A stretch of 64,000 nucleotides of DNA from Mixophyes australis (taxonomy: Eukaryota; Chordata; Amphibia; Anura; Limnodynastidae). The notes beneath the pieces are model-generated. The model made no database searches, was not told where the DNA came from, and saw nothing but the letters and a program-made list of their open reading frames with translations. Positions 22,700 through 35,357 of this stretch are shown here, piece by piece; position 1 is the first letter of the stretch, and every line of letters begins with the position of its first letter. The stretch covers positions 16,845,934 through 16,909,933 of the forward strand of contig JAVHZZ010000008.1 in assembly GCA_036250195.1 (NCBI GenBank), in the 5' to 3' direction. A program made the translations under genes and the position numbers.

Positions 22700-23550
22700 T
22701 TCAGCCTCAGCCCCTAAATGAGAGGCAGATTTATACACAATACATAACAGACCCCCATTCATCCCTATCACATATAATTGAATGTTTTGGAATATTTAGC
22801 CAGTCTGCTCCAACTAATTGCTGCACCATTATCAGCTACAAATGTAGCACTCTGCAGAGAGATTATTTGTTTTATATCGCCATCATCGCCGGCTTTACAG
22901 TAGCTCTGAGAATACCTAAAAAGTGTCTTATGACTTGACGGAGAAGCGCATTATGTTCAATTGAATTGTGAGAAAAGTGTGAGATGATTAAGGAGAGGAA
23001 TTTTGATCAGAGTTTGTTGAGAACCATCTGTTTTCATCCTTTGAAATATCCATAAACAAAATTATTTGGCTTTAAACGAAGCTGAAGGAACATAGCGGTG
23101 AAATATGAACCAAACAAACACTGTAATAAACAAACGAATAAGACGAAGAGGAAAACATTTGTGGAAATATATCTTGGAGCTTTCACCTTAAACCTGACTA
23201 TTTTCATTCTATGATATGACAAGTATTCTATTGCTGAAACAGATTTGTCACCAGGCAGCAACACAATCTGCCCGGGTGGTGCTATAATGCGATTGTTGCA
23301 TTACTGCATCTAATTGTCAGACTGGGAGAGCCTGCCAGCTCTCGTGTCATCTGTCTGTCATGTCTTAATTAATTAGGATTATTTTGCACAATGTCCCGGC
23401 AATGTACCTGCTGTTGTACAATTTGGAGGCTCAATATGTGATTTCTAGCTGTTCCACGGAAAAGCTGAGGATATTTTTTTCAGGCGAATATTGTAAGAAA
23501 TAAATAGGGCGACGTGCTACGTCTTTAAGGGGATACAAAGCTGTTTTGTT
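22700..23550. other. repeat-poor block, candidate conserved non-coding DNA
   Basis: No repeat recognised and no exon. Unique-looking sequence with words such as CTAATTGCTGCACC, CTTAATTAATTAGGATT and GTCAGACTGGGAGAGCC, typical of non-coding conserved elements. Not tested by alignment. Confidence 0.4.
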
Positions 23551-24587
23551 AAAGATAAATCGTATAGGATAACAAGAGTTTCAACATATTCCAAGCACCT
23601 ACAGATTCCGACGTCTCATAGTGGACCGGTTTGCAAAGGTCACCCTGAAAAAATGTCTCTTAAAATCATTTTATTTTTAAATACCTCCATACCGCATACT
23701 GTGGCTATACAGCAGGTAGTCTTGGACCTTGTTAGAAAATGGCGGACGTGTCCGTAAATGTGTCAGGTACAAAATCACGCTGTGTCCGTGACTCACCAGC
23801 AAGAACCTATCTTATCAGCTTCAGGAATTCTATTTATTTGGATTTAATCAAATTGGAACACATATGTACAATAGATAAATTTAAGACTGTGTGCAATATT
23901 TCTTTATGCAAATGCACCAACCAGTAAGTATAGCCCAAATTTTTTTGGTTGGTCCCAATTTGCTGCACACATTATAAAGGCCCTTATTCACGTGACAAGT
24001 ATATTTTTTTTGTTATATATTTTTTTCCCACTGTGATAGACATAAAAAAATAAAACAGCTGTCGGTTAAGTTACAAAGTGCAGCGTGTTCTCTGCCTTGT
24101 GGCTGTGTCAGAGTAGCTGCGCTGTAGTGAGAGTGCAGTACACAGGGGTTTGCTAGGGGCTTAGTTAGTGGCAGTATCGAAAGGACTTTATTCCAAGGAT
24201 GATGACTTTCTTTTTGTCCTCAGATCCTGTAAGTATTACTCTAGCAATCTTGAGATCCATCCCTTCCTCATCCAATCTAAACCAAGTTGATTCAGGGCTT
24301 TAAACCCTAATAGAACAGCTGACACAAATAATTATTTGGCACCATCACAACTACATTGTCATGACAGCACCCATTGATTGCAAATGACAGACCAATCTTC
24401 AGTCAAGGTACAGTGAGGACTCTGTTTGTTGGGCTTCACAAGGAATGTAGTATTGTCAGAAACCTATTTTCAGGGCACTTGTTCTGTTATATGTGATAGG
24501 TGTCAGCGGCATTCGTGGTAGATGTTAAACCACAAGAAGCTTTTAGACTTAACCAATTTGTTGGTTTAACTTCAGAACTTATTGTAA
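23551..24587. other. single-copy DNA, nothing recognised
   Basis: The longest frame (23739-23927) has no known domain. No repeat family seen. Confidence 0.4.
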
Positions 24588-24589
24588 CA

Positions 24590-24678
<89 letters not shown>

Positions 24679-24690
24679 ATATATATATTT
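24588..24690. repeat. long TA microsatellite
   Basis: About 100 bp of TA repeats interrupted by GTATGTA and TCTA. The tyrosine/isoleucine-rich frame through it is an artefact. Confidence 0.95.
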
Positions 24691-26360
24691 GCTTACAGTT
24701 GATACTGACTGTAGCAGACAGGCAGTATGATGAACTTATGCAGTTAATGTACTTAACTGTATTATAGTACACTCATATATGCAGATGGTAGTAAGCTCAT
24801 ATTGTGGGCAATGTCAGAGAACAGATTGCTCATGTATACTTTGTGCCTCCGCTCACTTTATATATCTATATATAAGTAAGTTTACACATAAAGGATGCCG
24901 CTACAGTTAGAAACGACTTTACAATTTAACTGTCACTGGAAGAACAGCTGAGAGCCAAACTTCCTGTCTGTGCATGCTCAGTAAAGAGATTCAGACGGCT
25001 GGAGGCTGCCCCACTTCCTGTCTTCACTAGGTCACATGGGACATCACTACCACTACATCAAATTGACTTCTACAGCCTTGCTTATTAAAACCCGTTGGGG
25101 CGGAATCAGCCTGTGCCAGGAAAGGCAGGACCTGGAAGGGAAGGGGTGTACAAATTCAGGCCGAGTACAGATCAAATGCGGCTCATGGAGCCCTGCAAAA
25201 ACACAGACATACACACCTCAGTTCGCACAGTCGACATCATCTACGTACAATCATGGTAGCTATTATACAGAATATCACACTAGTTAAGACACTCTTTAGT
25301 GCTGGTCACTTTTTTTTTTAATGTAGCTATTTGTTTTTGATAGCTGTTTATATTAAACCTGTAACTGCATCCTCTTCTGAACGACTTATTACATGTTTAG
25401 CTGCCGATATATAATCATCCCTTTACCAGCTAGAGCGCTGGAATGTTTTTTTTTTTTATATTTTATTATTAACTGTGAAACAAAACATAAATTAGAAAAT
25501 GAAAACAAGAAACAAGATAGTTATCATGTCAGTGGGGACACGATATGACTGCGCCGTTCATATTTAACTTTGTTTATTTAATGGGAGGTTTGCAGGACCA
25601 TTAGGAGCCGGCCAAATGCTTCTGTAATATAATTGGTAGCTGAAATAAAGGATAGATGCATTTTGTAAAAGAGTTGAAATCCCAAACTCATCCATACAGA
25701 ACTGATTAAGCTGCTGAGATTCATATTTTAATAAGTATATATATATATATATTTTTTTTTTTGCTCAACTACAACAAAATACCCAGAATTCTGCCTGAGC
25801 TAAAAGCTATCCTTCAATGTTTACTAATCACTAGTAAAGAAATCCATCAGTGTTTCACGTCCTTGGGAAAAGAAATCCCTAATGAAACACACAGCAAATC
25901 AGATGGGATCTAAGTGACCTCAGGGGTTGTGTAGGTCAGCCTGTGTTTTGCATCTACTGTGTTGCTAAGGGGGTTTGTATAAAATGTACAGATTGGGAGT
26001 CGGAATGCGTTACTGTGTGACAGGAACTCTGATACAACTGCGGTTCAATGATTTAGCCCTGTATTAGGGCTATTTGCTATGAAGCTACATTATATCAGTG
26101 TGATGACATGGGCGGCCAGCTTGTAGGGAGCTGGGTGGGCAGAGGGAGGGGCATTGCCAGCGTGTGGGAGCAAGTTGAACTTAAGAGTCTCCGGATTAAT
26201 AGACATTATACTCCAGCTTCTGGAGACCCTCCTCTTTGTAACCCTGTAATGCTGTCTGCAGCGTAAATAATTACATTTATAAATGTAGCGTTGACACGGC
26301 GCCCAGCAGAGCGGTCTTAGCGGTGCCAGTCTTATACATATAATAGTATGATAATGGTGA
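24691..26360. other. single-copy DNA, nothing recognised
   Basis: TA runs near 24860 and 25735-25750; no gene or named repeat. Frame 25036-25287 shows no known domain. Confidence 0.4.
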
Positions 26361-28170
26361 GACTCACACTATAGGAATATTTGTGTCGTCCAACAGGCTC
26401 GGCCTGTGCAAATATGGGGGTTCTGTGGGTAATCCATTGCGGGCCCCCCACTATCCCACTGAAGGGGGCAACTTGTTTTTGTATTAACTGTTATGTCGCT
26501 AATAAATATATCTTTACTCCTTTTCTTTCCTTGCATTAGTAACCTATTAAATCGTGTCACCCTCCTACGTCTGTCTTTAACTCTGTCTCTAACTTTATGA
26601 CTAGACTGACCATTTTAACCCTTTCCCAAATGACAAATGTCACCCTAATTTACTCTCACTCTGATCTTTTCCTACTATCCAAGTCTGTAACTTATAACCG
26701 GTTTCTGACAATCGCGTTTTCTCTTTTTTTTTTAAAGTTATTTCTCCTACAATTTCCTTCTCTCCCTTTTGACTTTTTTTTCTCTTTCTCTTTCTCCACG
26801 GTCCCTCTCCTAACCACTCCCTGTTCCTCTTGCTGAGACAGCTCAGGGGATTGAGGGGTCTACCTGGTCTCCATGTAAGGCCAATCTGTGTGAGGACAAA
26901 CCTTACCGTGCCCTGGTTTTCAATCTGTTGATGCTCTTCATTATCCAGAATTCCACTTCTAGGGGAAGTGAGACAGTGGTAAATACCCAACTGGTGCTAA
27001 GAGGGGTTTATCCAAGGCACCGGGCTGGTATGAGACACTGGCCTCTCATCCCATAAACCAGTACCTCATTTTGTTCTTGCCAAGGCAGGACTTGAGCAAA
27101 GTGTCCAGTCCAAGGAGATTGCTGCACACCTTCTGTCCGTCAGACAGTAATAGAATGCCCAGTGAATACTCACTGGGTAAAGTGCCACCGCCAAGGCCAA
27201 GGCCCAGCAAATGGAGGGAAACAGGGTAGTCGCAGCCTTCAAACTGGGACCTACTGACTCTGGCTTCAATGACTCCCTGGAGTTGAACAGAATTCTAAAT
27301 TTACACTGAAAGGCCTAGAAAAGGGGTCCTGCACTGCCACCGGCTAAAGCCTGACTTAGACCCAGGCCTCACGTCTGTACTGATGGCACAGACCTAATCT
27401 GAACTTTCACCCTAGGGCCAGATTGGAGGGTGCAGGCCGGAGCCTCACTGGGGGGCACAAGCCGGAGCCTGACTGAAGGTACAATAGGGAGACGAGCAGA
27501 CACAGAGTTTTTCCTGCTCATGCAGCTCTCGATGCCAGCAGAGGGGAACCGTGATTGTAAGCTCTTTGCCTTCCCTCTGCTGTCTTCGATCAGGCTTACT
27601 ACCTCAGTGCTTGGTCCCAAAGTCTTCTAGTCTGACACGACTTTCATTGTTTCATCCAGCGTCTTCTAGCTTGTCTTTCAAGAGGAGTTCTTGTTTCTTA
27701 GGTCTCCGTTGCCAGAACATGTGTCCCAATTGGAGCAGCCAGTTATATGGTCGCGGTCATGGAGCCAGGCGATGACATGGTAAGTCTGAATTGCTGTATT
27801 CTGAGAGGCCATCATGCTGAGCCAACCAGAACTCGCCATGACCCTTTGAATTGGGTGCTATGGTGGGTCCTGATTGGCTCGCCATGATGACCTCTCATTG
27901 GACTACAGCAAATGTAAAAAAAAACACTAATGCCACAGCCTAAAGAATCAGTGGAGGGCGGAGATACCAAGGACGGACCGCTCAGATGCCACTGACCAGG
28001 TGAGTTGCCCTCTTCTTTCCTCGAGGTGATCTTCCACATCACAGTGCATCTAGCACGTGCTAGCAGTATCACAAACTTCCAGAGGGGAATGTCGACAGCT
28101 ATAAACCTGAATTCTTCCAGTCTTCTTGGATAGTTGTCAACCATAGAATTTGTGCACACAAGCAATTGTA
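26361..28170. other. GC-richer unclassified block
   Basis: Composition is clearly richer in G and C than the surroundings from about 26830. It has a short tandem (GCCGGAGCCTCACTGG, GCCGGAGCCTGACTG at 27437-27475) and two strong splice-donor-like words on +, ATGGTAAGT at about 27776 and CAGGTGAGT at about 27998. No acceptor, domain or repeat terminus was found. It may be the internal or LTR part of an unrecognised retroelement, or a non-coding transcript. Confidence 0.3.
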
Positions 28171-29239
28171 ATTATTGAGCGAGTGCCCTGTCTAAATAAA
28201 TAATGTATGTATATGTACATACTATATATATATATATGTATATAGTGTGTGTGTGTGACTGTGTAGCCTTAACAGCAACATGCTATTTTTTTATTATTGC
28301 TTTTCATAGCATCCTATTGATATATTATTAAGAAAACCCAAGATTGTGGCTACAGCAAGCATACAAGGTTATGTTATCGCAAGGGTGAGAAAAATAATCT
28401 GCTTGCTTTGACCTATGCTGAATTAAAATGCTATAACCTGCACGTATCCCGTCCTCCCTCCATTCATCGCTGTGCATTGAGTTATGTTGTGCTGTTTACA
28501 ATTTGTGTATGTCTGTGTTCACAGATGCGTATTTCAGAATTGTTCCACTTGACTAGAAAGCTGGGAGATTAGCTGAGGTCCAAGAGATTTAGAGGTCAAG
28601 AAATTATACAGAACTATGAATTACTGATTTTTTTTTTTCCTTCTCATAAGCTTCCAATTCAATGTGTCTGCACCACACAATCCAGAAAGCCTCCCTTATC
28701 AGAATTTGGACAGAGCTTAGATGATATCTGTGCTTCACCTGCATCCAGACCTTTCACCTCCGAGAAATAAAACATGGATGTCAATTCTCTACAAGCTGAG
28801 GTTATTTATCTAAACCCTTCTCAATGGCCAGATGGTGTCATAGCCTATGATGAACTCACATGAATCATGGGAAATCCAGGCTTTCATTTCTCAGTGATCA
28901 GTCTCAAACTACAGCGTAATATGGGGGTCATTCTATAAAAAAATAAAATACTGAGAGAAAACATGTAGACAAAGTGACTTCAAAATAAAGTCACGTTCTA
29001 TACAAAACATTAGAGCCATTTAAAAGTCCTTTTTACCTCATGGAAGTTAAAACTTATTACAAAAAAAACAACAACAACAACTATATTTATAGAATTGACA
29101 TACAGTTTAAGTTAAAAAAGTTATTCTAAAATGATATTCCGTAATGAAAGTGGCGTCCGCACTTGCTAAGATTGTTGTTAAAAATGCATTTCTTTTAAAA
29201 GTAAAAATAGTCACAAAAACGGAAAAAAAACAATACTAT
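28171..29239. other. AT-rich DNA with possible conserved segment
   Basis: TA/GT simple repeat at 28215-28256. From 28640 to 28920 the sequence is unique and even in composition and may be conserved non-coding DNA. No gene. Confidence 0.35.
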
Positions 29240-29590
29240 GGGCAGCACGGTGGCTCAGTGGTTAGCACTTCTGCCTCACAGCACTGGGGTCATGAGTTCA
29301 ATTCCCGACCATGTCCTTATCTGTGTGGAGTTTCTATGTTCTCCCTGTGTTTGCATGGATTTCCTCCGGGTGCTCTGGTTTCCTCCCACACTCCAAAAAA
29401 ACATACTGGTAGGTTAATTGGCTGCTATCAAAATTGACTCTAGTCTGTCTGTCTGTCTGTGTGTGAGTGTGTGTCTATGTTAGGGAATTTAGACTGTAAG
29501 CTCCAATGGGGCAGGGACTGATGTGAATGAGTTCTCTGTACAGCGCTGCGGAATTAGTGCCGCTATATAAATAAATGATGATGATGATGA
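29240..29590 (+). mobile_element. SINE, copy 6, plus strand
   Basis: Reads in sense: GGGCAGCACGG, A-box TGGCTCAGTGG (29251-29261), B-box-like GAGTTCAATTCC, body, TCTG microsatellite, GTACAGCGCTGCGGAATTAG, CGCTATATAAATAAATGATG. About 350 bp. Best copy for showing the order of parts. Confidence 0.92.
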
Positions 29591-29966
29591 ATACTAGCAT
29601 AATGTGGGTTATTCTAAATGGGATTTGCTTTTTTAATGGGAAAACACTTAACATTTTTAAACCATTTTTTAATGTAAGTTATATTAAAGTTATTTTTATA
29701 GAAGATGACATTGATGACAGAGATTGTATCTAACTCCAAATATTAGGAAATGCTAAGTTAAAGAAAGCTCACTCTGAGACATTTTTATACCCTATGTGTA
29801 ATACTCCCCAAAAAATTGACACCTTTTTTTTTTTTTTTTTTTTTACTGTTTCCTCTAAGCAATTTCTATAAACTAACTCCCTATACCTTATTTAGAAAAG
29901 TAAATTAAAGACATGTATGTACTAAACTGCACCGTTAATGCAAGAGAAATACTGGAATCCAACATG
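29591..29966. other. AT-rich DNA with a T homopolymer
   Basis: T run at about 29825-29844; nothing else recognised. Confidence 0.4.
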
Positions 29967-29971
29967 ACCAT

Positions 29972-30281
29972 CAGGGGCAAAGGCAGGATTTGTAGAGGGG
30001 GGTTTCCACACCACGCCGCCAGTGGGCATGACCAGCATGCATGGGGGCGTAGCTATAATATTAGACAGTGCTTGGCTGCTCTCCAACTCTTCCTATCCCC
30101 ATAATATACATGGGCAATGCTGCATGCTCTACCGTTAGGTGCACTTCCTTTTCAAGCAGAGCCGTGTGAAGCGAAAGCAGGGTCCAGCTACCTCAATTAT
30201 ACAGTGCCCCAGGCTTGGAGGGGGTTTCCAGGCACTAGGAACCCCCCCCCCCCCCCCGCCCCTCCCCTCGGTTTGCCTATG
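29972..30281 (-). mobile_element. 5 bp-TSD MITE, hAT5-like, copy 1
   Basis: Starts CAGGGGCAAAGGCAGGA and ends CGGTTTGCCTATG: the inverted ends share GGCAAAC-like cores. Flanks ACCAT and CCCAT agree at 4 of 5. A 17 bp C run sits at 30242-30257. Minus strand relative to copies at 34746, 55051 and 63456. No coding capacity. Confidence 0.75.
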
Positions 30282-30509
30282 CCCATGGCTGGTGTGAAAT
30301 GGATTGCTCAGATAAGTGAAGGGGAAATATGAGAAGACGGCAAGCAGGGTGAGATGGCAGAGGGTGCGAGATGTCTGAACTGCACTAGTGTCTCCTATAA
30401 TTGGCACCTAAATGTAAATGGCCCCATAATTATACATTATACTGAAAGTCAGTTGCTTGAAAATAGATGTGTAAACAATGCTATTGGATCTGTTGGATTT
30501 TCCCAATTC

Positions 30510-30685
30510 CAGGGCCCAGAGCTGTAACTTAAAATGTTAGTGGCTTGGGGTGAGAAACAAAAATGCTGCAGCCCCTAGCCCCCAGTTTTAACCAAATTAA
30601 CCTAAAATATTCATAAACTGTGCCCCCCCTTCAGTGTCGCGCCCTGGCCGGTCGCCCCTATCACCCAGCCCTAGTTACCGTCCTG
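30510..30685. mobile_element. short hAT-like MITE
   Basis: Left end CAGGGCCCAGAGCTGTAACT and right end inverse of CAGGACGGTAACTAGGG; the shared TAACT and CAGG parts suggest inverted termini. The 8 bp flanks (CCCAATTC, CCCAGGCA) agree only in part. Confidence 0.45.
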
Positions 30686-30729
30686 CCCAGGCACTCAGAT
30701 TAAGTTGGAAAACACAACGCAATTGACAC

Positions 30730-30900
30730 ATGGGGAGGAGATATTCGGTAAGGGGAGTTACTGGAAATTTTGGGAGGCTTGTCCACTTTTATAGCTACAT
30801 GTGATAGAGGCAGTGGGATGATGTGTGGAGGGAAATTGAGGTAAGAAGGAAGCCACAGACCTTGAGTTAGAGAGTGGAATGAGCAGGGTCCCCAACAGCG
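30730..30900 (-). repeat. single unit of the 3.3 kb minisatellite family
   Basis: The minus strand reads GGGGACCCTGCTCATTCCAC and CTGTGGCTTCCTTCTTACC, matching the unit at 3341-3483. Not in tandem here. Confidence 0.7.
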
Positions 30901-31455
30901 CAAAATAGTGATATGATATTTCTGTCAAACTGAAGCAGAACGACTGTAGTGCATTGACAGTTCCCGTGGCATTTTACCTTCCTGCTGCCATTATCAGGAA
31001 ATGACACAGAAAAATCTTTGTTCCTTAAGTGTCAATTTTAAATAGACTGTATGCACTTTGCTGCATAATCCAGTGTCCAATGACAGGACATGCCATCTGC
31101 CTCCATGTGACCGCTCCTAAACACTGCTCCACAGAGTTAGTTTATTTTTTTCCAAACCCTATGTGAAACTCTAAAACTAACTCTAATAAGTTAAATGAAA
31201 AAAGAGAAATTCAGGAGCAGCTGTACTTGGGAGCAAAGCTGCCTGTCTCCTGATTGGTGGAAATACCTCTCATGTACGCAGAGAGATTGGTTCTGCGGTA
31301 CTTGTGCAGGGGTCATGCCTTGTGTGCCGTCTTTCATGTAACATAAGTTGTTTAGATCCTCCGCATCAATGGCATAGGAACTTGGCTTGCTACAGTCAGA
31401 ATTGCAACCAGGCCCCAAGTCAACAGAGGACCTGCCCTGTGGGGGAATCTTTGTG
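30901..31455. other. single-copy DNA, nothing recognised
   Basis: Frames at 31191-31486 show no known domain. Confidence 0.4.
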
Positions 31456-31813
31456 TCATCATCATCATCACTATTTATTTATATAGCGCCACTAATTCCG
31501 CAGCGCTGTACAGAGAACTCACTCACATCAGTCTCTGCCCCATTGGAGCTTACAGTCTAAATTCCCTAACATACACACACACACAGACACACACACACAG
31601 ACAGACACACAGACTAGAGTCAATTTTATAGCAGCCAATTAACCAACCAGTATGTTTTTGGAGTGTGGGAGGAAACCGGAGCACCCGCAGGAAACCCACG
31701 CAAAAACGGGGAGAACATACAAACTCCTCACAGATAAGGCCATGGTTGGGAATTGAACTCATGACCCCAGTGCTGTACGGCAGAAGTGCTAACCACTTAG
31801 CCACCGTGCTGCC
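31456..31813 (-). mobile_element. SINE, copy 7
   Basis: Full-length minus-strand copy from (ATC)n tail to GTGCTGCC head, with a long CA/CAGA microsatellite at 31575-31610. Confidence 0.9.
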
Positions 31814-32239
31814 TTTTGGAATCTCTCTGCAAAGTATTGGTGATGGTGGTGGGGGCTGGGGATTAGGGTGTCTATGTGCAATGCATCTTCCACTACACCC
31901 AGTATTTGTGGATGGAATGCAGGCAGGTTAACGGTGTCCCGAGTTCCTACTTGCCCAAGGCCATCTCACTGTGGCACAGCTCCATATTATAGTCATGCAT
32001 CAAACAATCTGGTATTCCAGCTTCCTTCTGTAAAGATCAACTTAATTGAAAAAACTCCGGCTTGTATTCCTACAGAACATCAAGGGGCGATGTGGAAACA
32101 GGAAACAATATTCTATGTTAATTAACCTCTGGCTGAGGTCCCATACAGGAGACCCTCAGAGGCAAATACCAGCCAGCATTTACCATGGGAAAAAAATTAA
32201 ACATCATGTTTTTTTTAAAAAAAAAAAAAAATATTAACC
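31814..32239. other. single-copy DNA, nothing recognised
   Basis: Ends in an A run (32215-32231). No gene or repeat family. Confidence 0.4.
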
Positions 32240-33120
32240 AACACATTTATCTGGAGAGAAAAGTGCGTCAAGAATGACTCTTCTAATGAACGTTCGTGTT
32301 AACCTGCAAAGGGTTAATTTTATATCAAGCTCATTAGTAGACAGTGCGTTTTGTTTTCTGGATTCACTATACATTTAATAGAGACTTTCCTGGGGCACAA
32401 ACAGCCCGGTTGTCTTTATTATATTGCAGAGGAAAACATACTAGACTTGTAGACTGTATATCATGTAATTAAGAGAAAACCCTTAGGCTCGATCCCTTGC
32501 TGTAGCTATAATGAAAAGACCGATCTCCAACATACTATTTAAGATCTATACCTATTAAAATTCACTAGCCTTCATGGCTGTTGCAATAAATGGAATGTTT
32601 TATTTTATATGGAGAAAGGGCACTCTCCGGCAGAGCCCAGTAGCCATCTATCAGAAAATAATAACCTTCCGAATGAGAGAAGCAACAATGAATTTTCTAT
32701 TTAGCCCCACCCTGCTGTTCTCCCGTGGCGTCTTATTGTCCTAAATAGTGTGAAATTACATGCATTACAAATTTACTATTTTATTTTCCATGATGCCGCT
32801 TAGCGCAGACGACTTTGTACGTGTCTGATTATACGACGGCAAGATCGCAAATCATAACTTGAATTAACAAATTCATTTACGTTTACGATTAGGCTTTTTT
32901 TTTTTTCTCTCCCAATTTGTAAGTAGACGGTTTATAACAAGAGACTCATAATTGTTGTTGTATTTTAGAAAGGCAACAAGTCACTCTTGGCCAGTAAATC
33001 TCTTTATTAAAGGCAATCTATCTGTTTAATCAGCGTCCCAGCAAATGCATTATCTCTCGTCACAGAGTATAAAACACCATTTGGAACATTCACAAGGGAG
33101 AAGAGGGAAAATTTCCTGCA
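32240..33120. other. best candidate conserved non-coding block
   Basis: Nearly 900 bp with no repeat family and dense words resembling developmental transcription-factor sites: TCATGTAATTAAGAG, TCTTTATTAAAGGCAATC, CTTGAATTAACAAATTC, GCAAATGCATTATC. No open frame over 60 residues. I infer an enhancer-like conserved element; the sequence alone cannot prove this. Confidence 0.45.
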
Positions 33121-33265
33121 ATAGCTAGGATGTGATGGCGTTTATTAGGGATAAGGAGGGGGGGTGTGAATGACTGCAATTTTAAAAAGGGATTTTATTA
33201 TAATAAATGCGTATATATTATACCTTTCAAATGCTGTCGATGAAAATTTGCCTCATCCATATAGC

Positions 33266-33615
33266 CATCATCATCATCACCATTTATTTATACAGCACCA
33301 CTGATTCCGCAGCGCTGTACAGAGAACTCACTCACATCAGTCCCTGCCCCATTGGAGCTTACAGTCTAAATTCCCTAACACACACACACAGACAGAGACA
33401 GAGACAGACAGACTAGGGTAATTTTTTGATAGCAGCCAATTAACCTACTAGTATGTTTTTGGAGTGTGGGAGGAAACAGGAGCACCCGGAGGAAACCCAC
33501 GCTAATATGGGGAGAACATACAAACTCCACACAGATAAGGTCATGGTCGGGAATTGAACTCATGACCCCAGTGCTGTGAGGCAGAAGTGCTAACCACTGA
33601 GCCACCGTGCTTCCC
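33266..33615 (-). mobile_element. SINE, copy 8
   Basis: Full-length minus-strand copy. The head is GTGCTTCCC rather than GTGCTGCCC. Confidence 0.9.
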
Positions 33616-34640
33616 ATGACTTTATCTCACAATATTCCCCATTGGAAAACCTGGATGCAATAGGTCACACCCCATATCAGCCCAAACAACGCCCAATCCA
33701 CCCATACCAGGCTCATTATACAAAATTATACCTCCCTTTCTCGTAGCTCACGTTCCCTTTGATCTCTGTAAATTGGGTCCGTTAGGAGGCCTGCTGGTTA
33801 GGATGTATTCATTCTGGTACCACCATGCTCTGAGCTTTTATACCGTGGTGTAATTAAGCAACAGCAATCATTAAAAGGGCATTTTTCCACCTCCAAATGA
33901 ACTAATTTAACTGTCGGCTTCCTGTACCTTTTACTAAATGCATTGCTTTGCCTTTCTAAATTCCTGTGCTTTTTAGCCTTGCATTTATATCACTGGGCAG
34001 AGTTCTTTCTTATCATTGGAATATGACAAGGATCTGCTGTGTTCCAAGCACTGGATACAATTGTGACCAGGAAGCAGCTATTGTCAATTATCCGACAGTA
34101 ACAGAAATAAAGTATGCGGCCTGATGATATAAATAGATGGTTAAAATGTACAGGAGACAGGTAGAAAGAACAAAAAAATTATTTATTTATTAAAAGTCGC
34201 AGCAGATCATGTACAAGACAACAAATTAAAGTATTCCCGAAGGTGAAAATCAGTTTCATAACCGCAGTGTTTCATTGTCTGTTTACATCCCAATCTGTTG
34301 ATTCTCTGTGACTTTGTAGTTTGTTTGTGCGTTATATCTCCTCTTTTGTCTAGTGGTGAAATATTTGTGATTCTTAGTCAAGAGAAACACAATGTCGGTG
34401 TGACATTTCAGACTGGCCCGCCATCTGGTCATATGGTGAGACAATACTCTATAAGAGTAAATAAGTCTTTCCGAAGCCAAAACATAATGATATATTTTCA
34501 GGTTGCGTGAACTCTTTGTGGGTAACAGTGAGGATTTAGGAGTGGTTGCTAAGTAACCGATTCCTGTACATAAACTTCTACAGAAATTGGATAGAAAAAT
34601 AAGCAGCCAAAACATTCGCTAACTTAGTTATGGTTCCAAA
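33616..34640. other. repeat-poor DNA, possible conserved segment
   Basis: 33840-34130 is unique-looking (GGTGTAATTAAGCAACAGC, ACTAAATGCATTGCTTTGCC). Frames at 34283-34615 have no recognised domain. Confidence 0.35.
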
Positions 34641-34644
34641 GCAT

Positions 34645-35243
34645 TTAAAGGGCCACTAAACCGAAAATGTAGCTGCCTTATGTAAAAGATCTCTTACAAA
34701 CACCAACAAATATATATGTGAACGTTCCCATGCATGAACAGACCTCATAGGCAAACCGAGGGGGGTTTCCTAGTGTCTGGAAACCCCCCTCCAAGCCGGG
34801 GGCACTATATAATTAAGGTGGCTGGACCCTGCCCCCGCTTCACGCGGCTCTGCTTGAAAAGGGAGAGCTGTGTGCACCTAACAGTAGTGCACGCAGCATT
34901 GCCCATGTATATTATGGGGATAGGAAGAGTTGGAGAGCAGCCAAGTACTGTCTAATAATATAGCAACGCCCCCATGCATGCTGGTCACGCCCACGGTGTG
35001 GAAACCTCCCTCTACAAATCCTGCGTTTGCCCCTGGACCTGGAGATGGTTTACATGTAGTTTACGTGTACTGTGCAGTTGAATTCAAGCTATTGTTGTCA
35101 GCTATCAGCCATTTCAGGCTAAGGAGAGTCCGATTACAATTGGATGACTGATGCGAAGTGCAGGAAAATGTATATATTTGTTAATGTTATTAGGAACTCT
35201 TTTTCTAAGCCAGCTTTTATATTAGGTCTAGTGGCTCTTTAGA
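34645..35243. mobile_element. T2/Kolobok-like MITE, split by another MITE
   Basis: Left end TTAAAGGGCCACTAAACC and right end, inverted, CTAAAGAGCCACTAGACC: 15 of 18 match. TTAAAGG ends and a TTAA target are typical of the T2/Kolobok group described in Xenopus. The right TTAA has decayed to TTAG. The element at 34746-35035 sits inside and is younger; without it the host is about 305 bp. Confidence 0.7.
34746..35035 (+). mobile_element. 5 bp-TSD MITE, hAT5-like, copy 2 (exact TSD)
   Basis: CATAGGCAAACCGAGG at left, GCGTTTGCCCCTG at right, flanked by GACCT at 34741-34745 and 35036-35040. This exact 5 bp duplication inside a T2 element defines the ends of the family. Confidence 0.85.
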
Positions 35244-35303
35244 GACACAAAGGGCCGGAAGTTAGAAGCAAAGTAAAAGTTGCACCTTGGAAAAACCATG
35301 GTC

Positions 35304-35357
35304 TTCATCATCATCATCATCATCATATATCGTCATTTATTTATTTATTTATATAGC
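35304..35357 (-). mobile_element. SINE copy 9, tail part
   Basis: (ATC)n and TTTATTTATTTATATAGC, the tail of a minus-strand SINE that continues at 36127 beyond an LTR insertion. Confidence 0.85.

Noticed and set aside
24500..24730. 76-residue frame rich in Tyr and Ile
   Set aside because: Mostly a TA microsatellite.
29251..29310. Possible tRNA gene
   Set aside because: Only A- and B-box-like words of the SINE head; no acceptor stem or anticodon arm.
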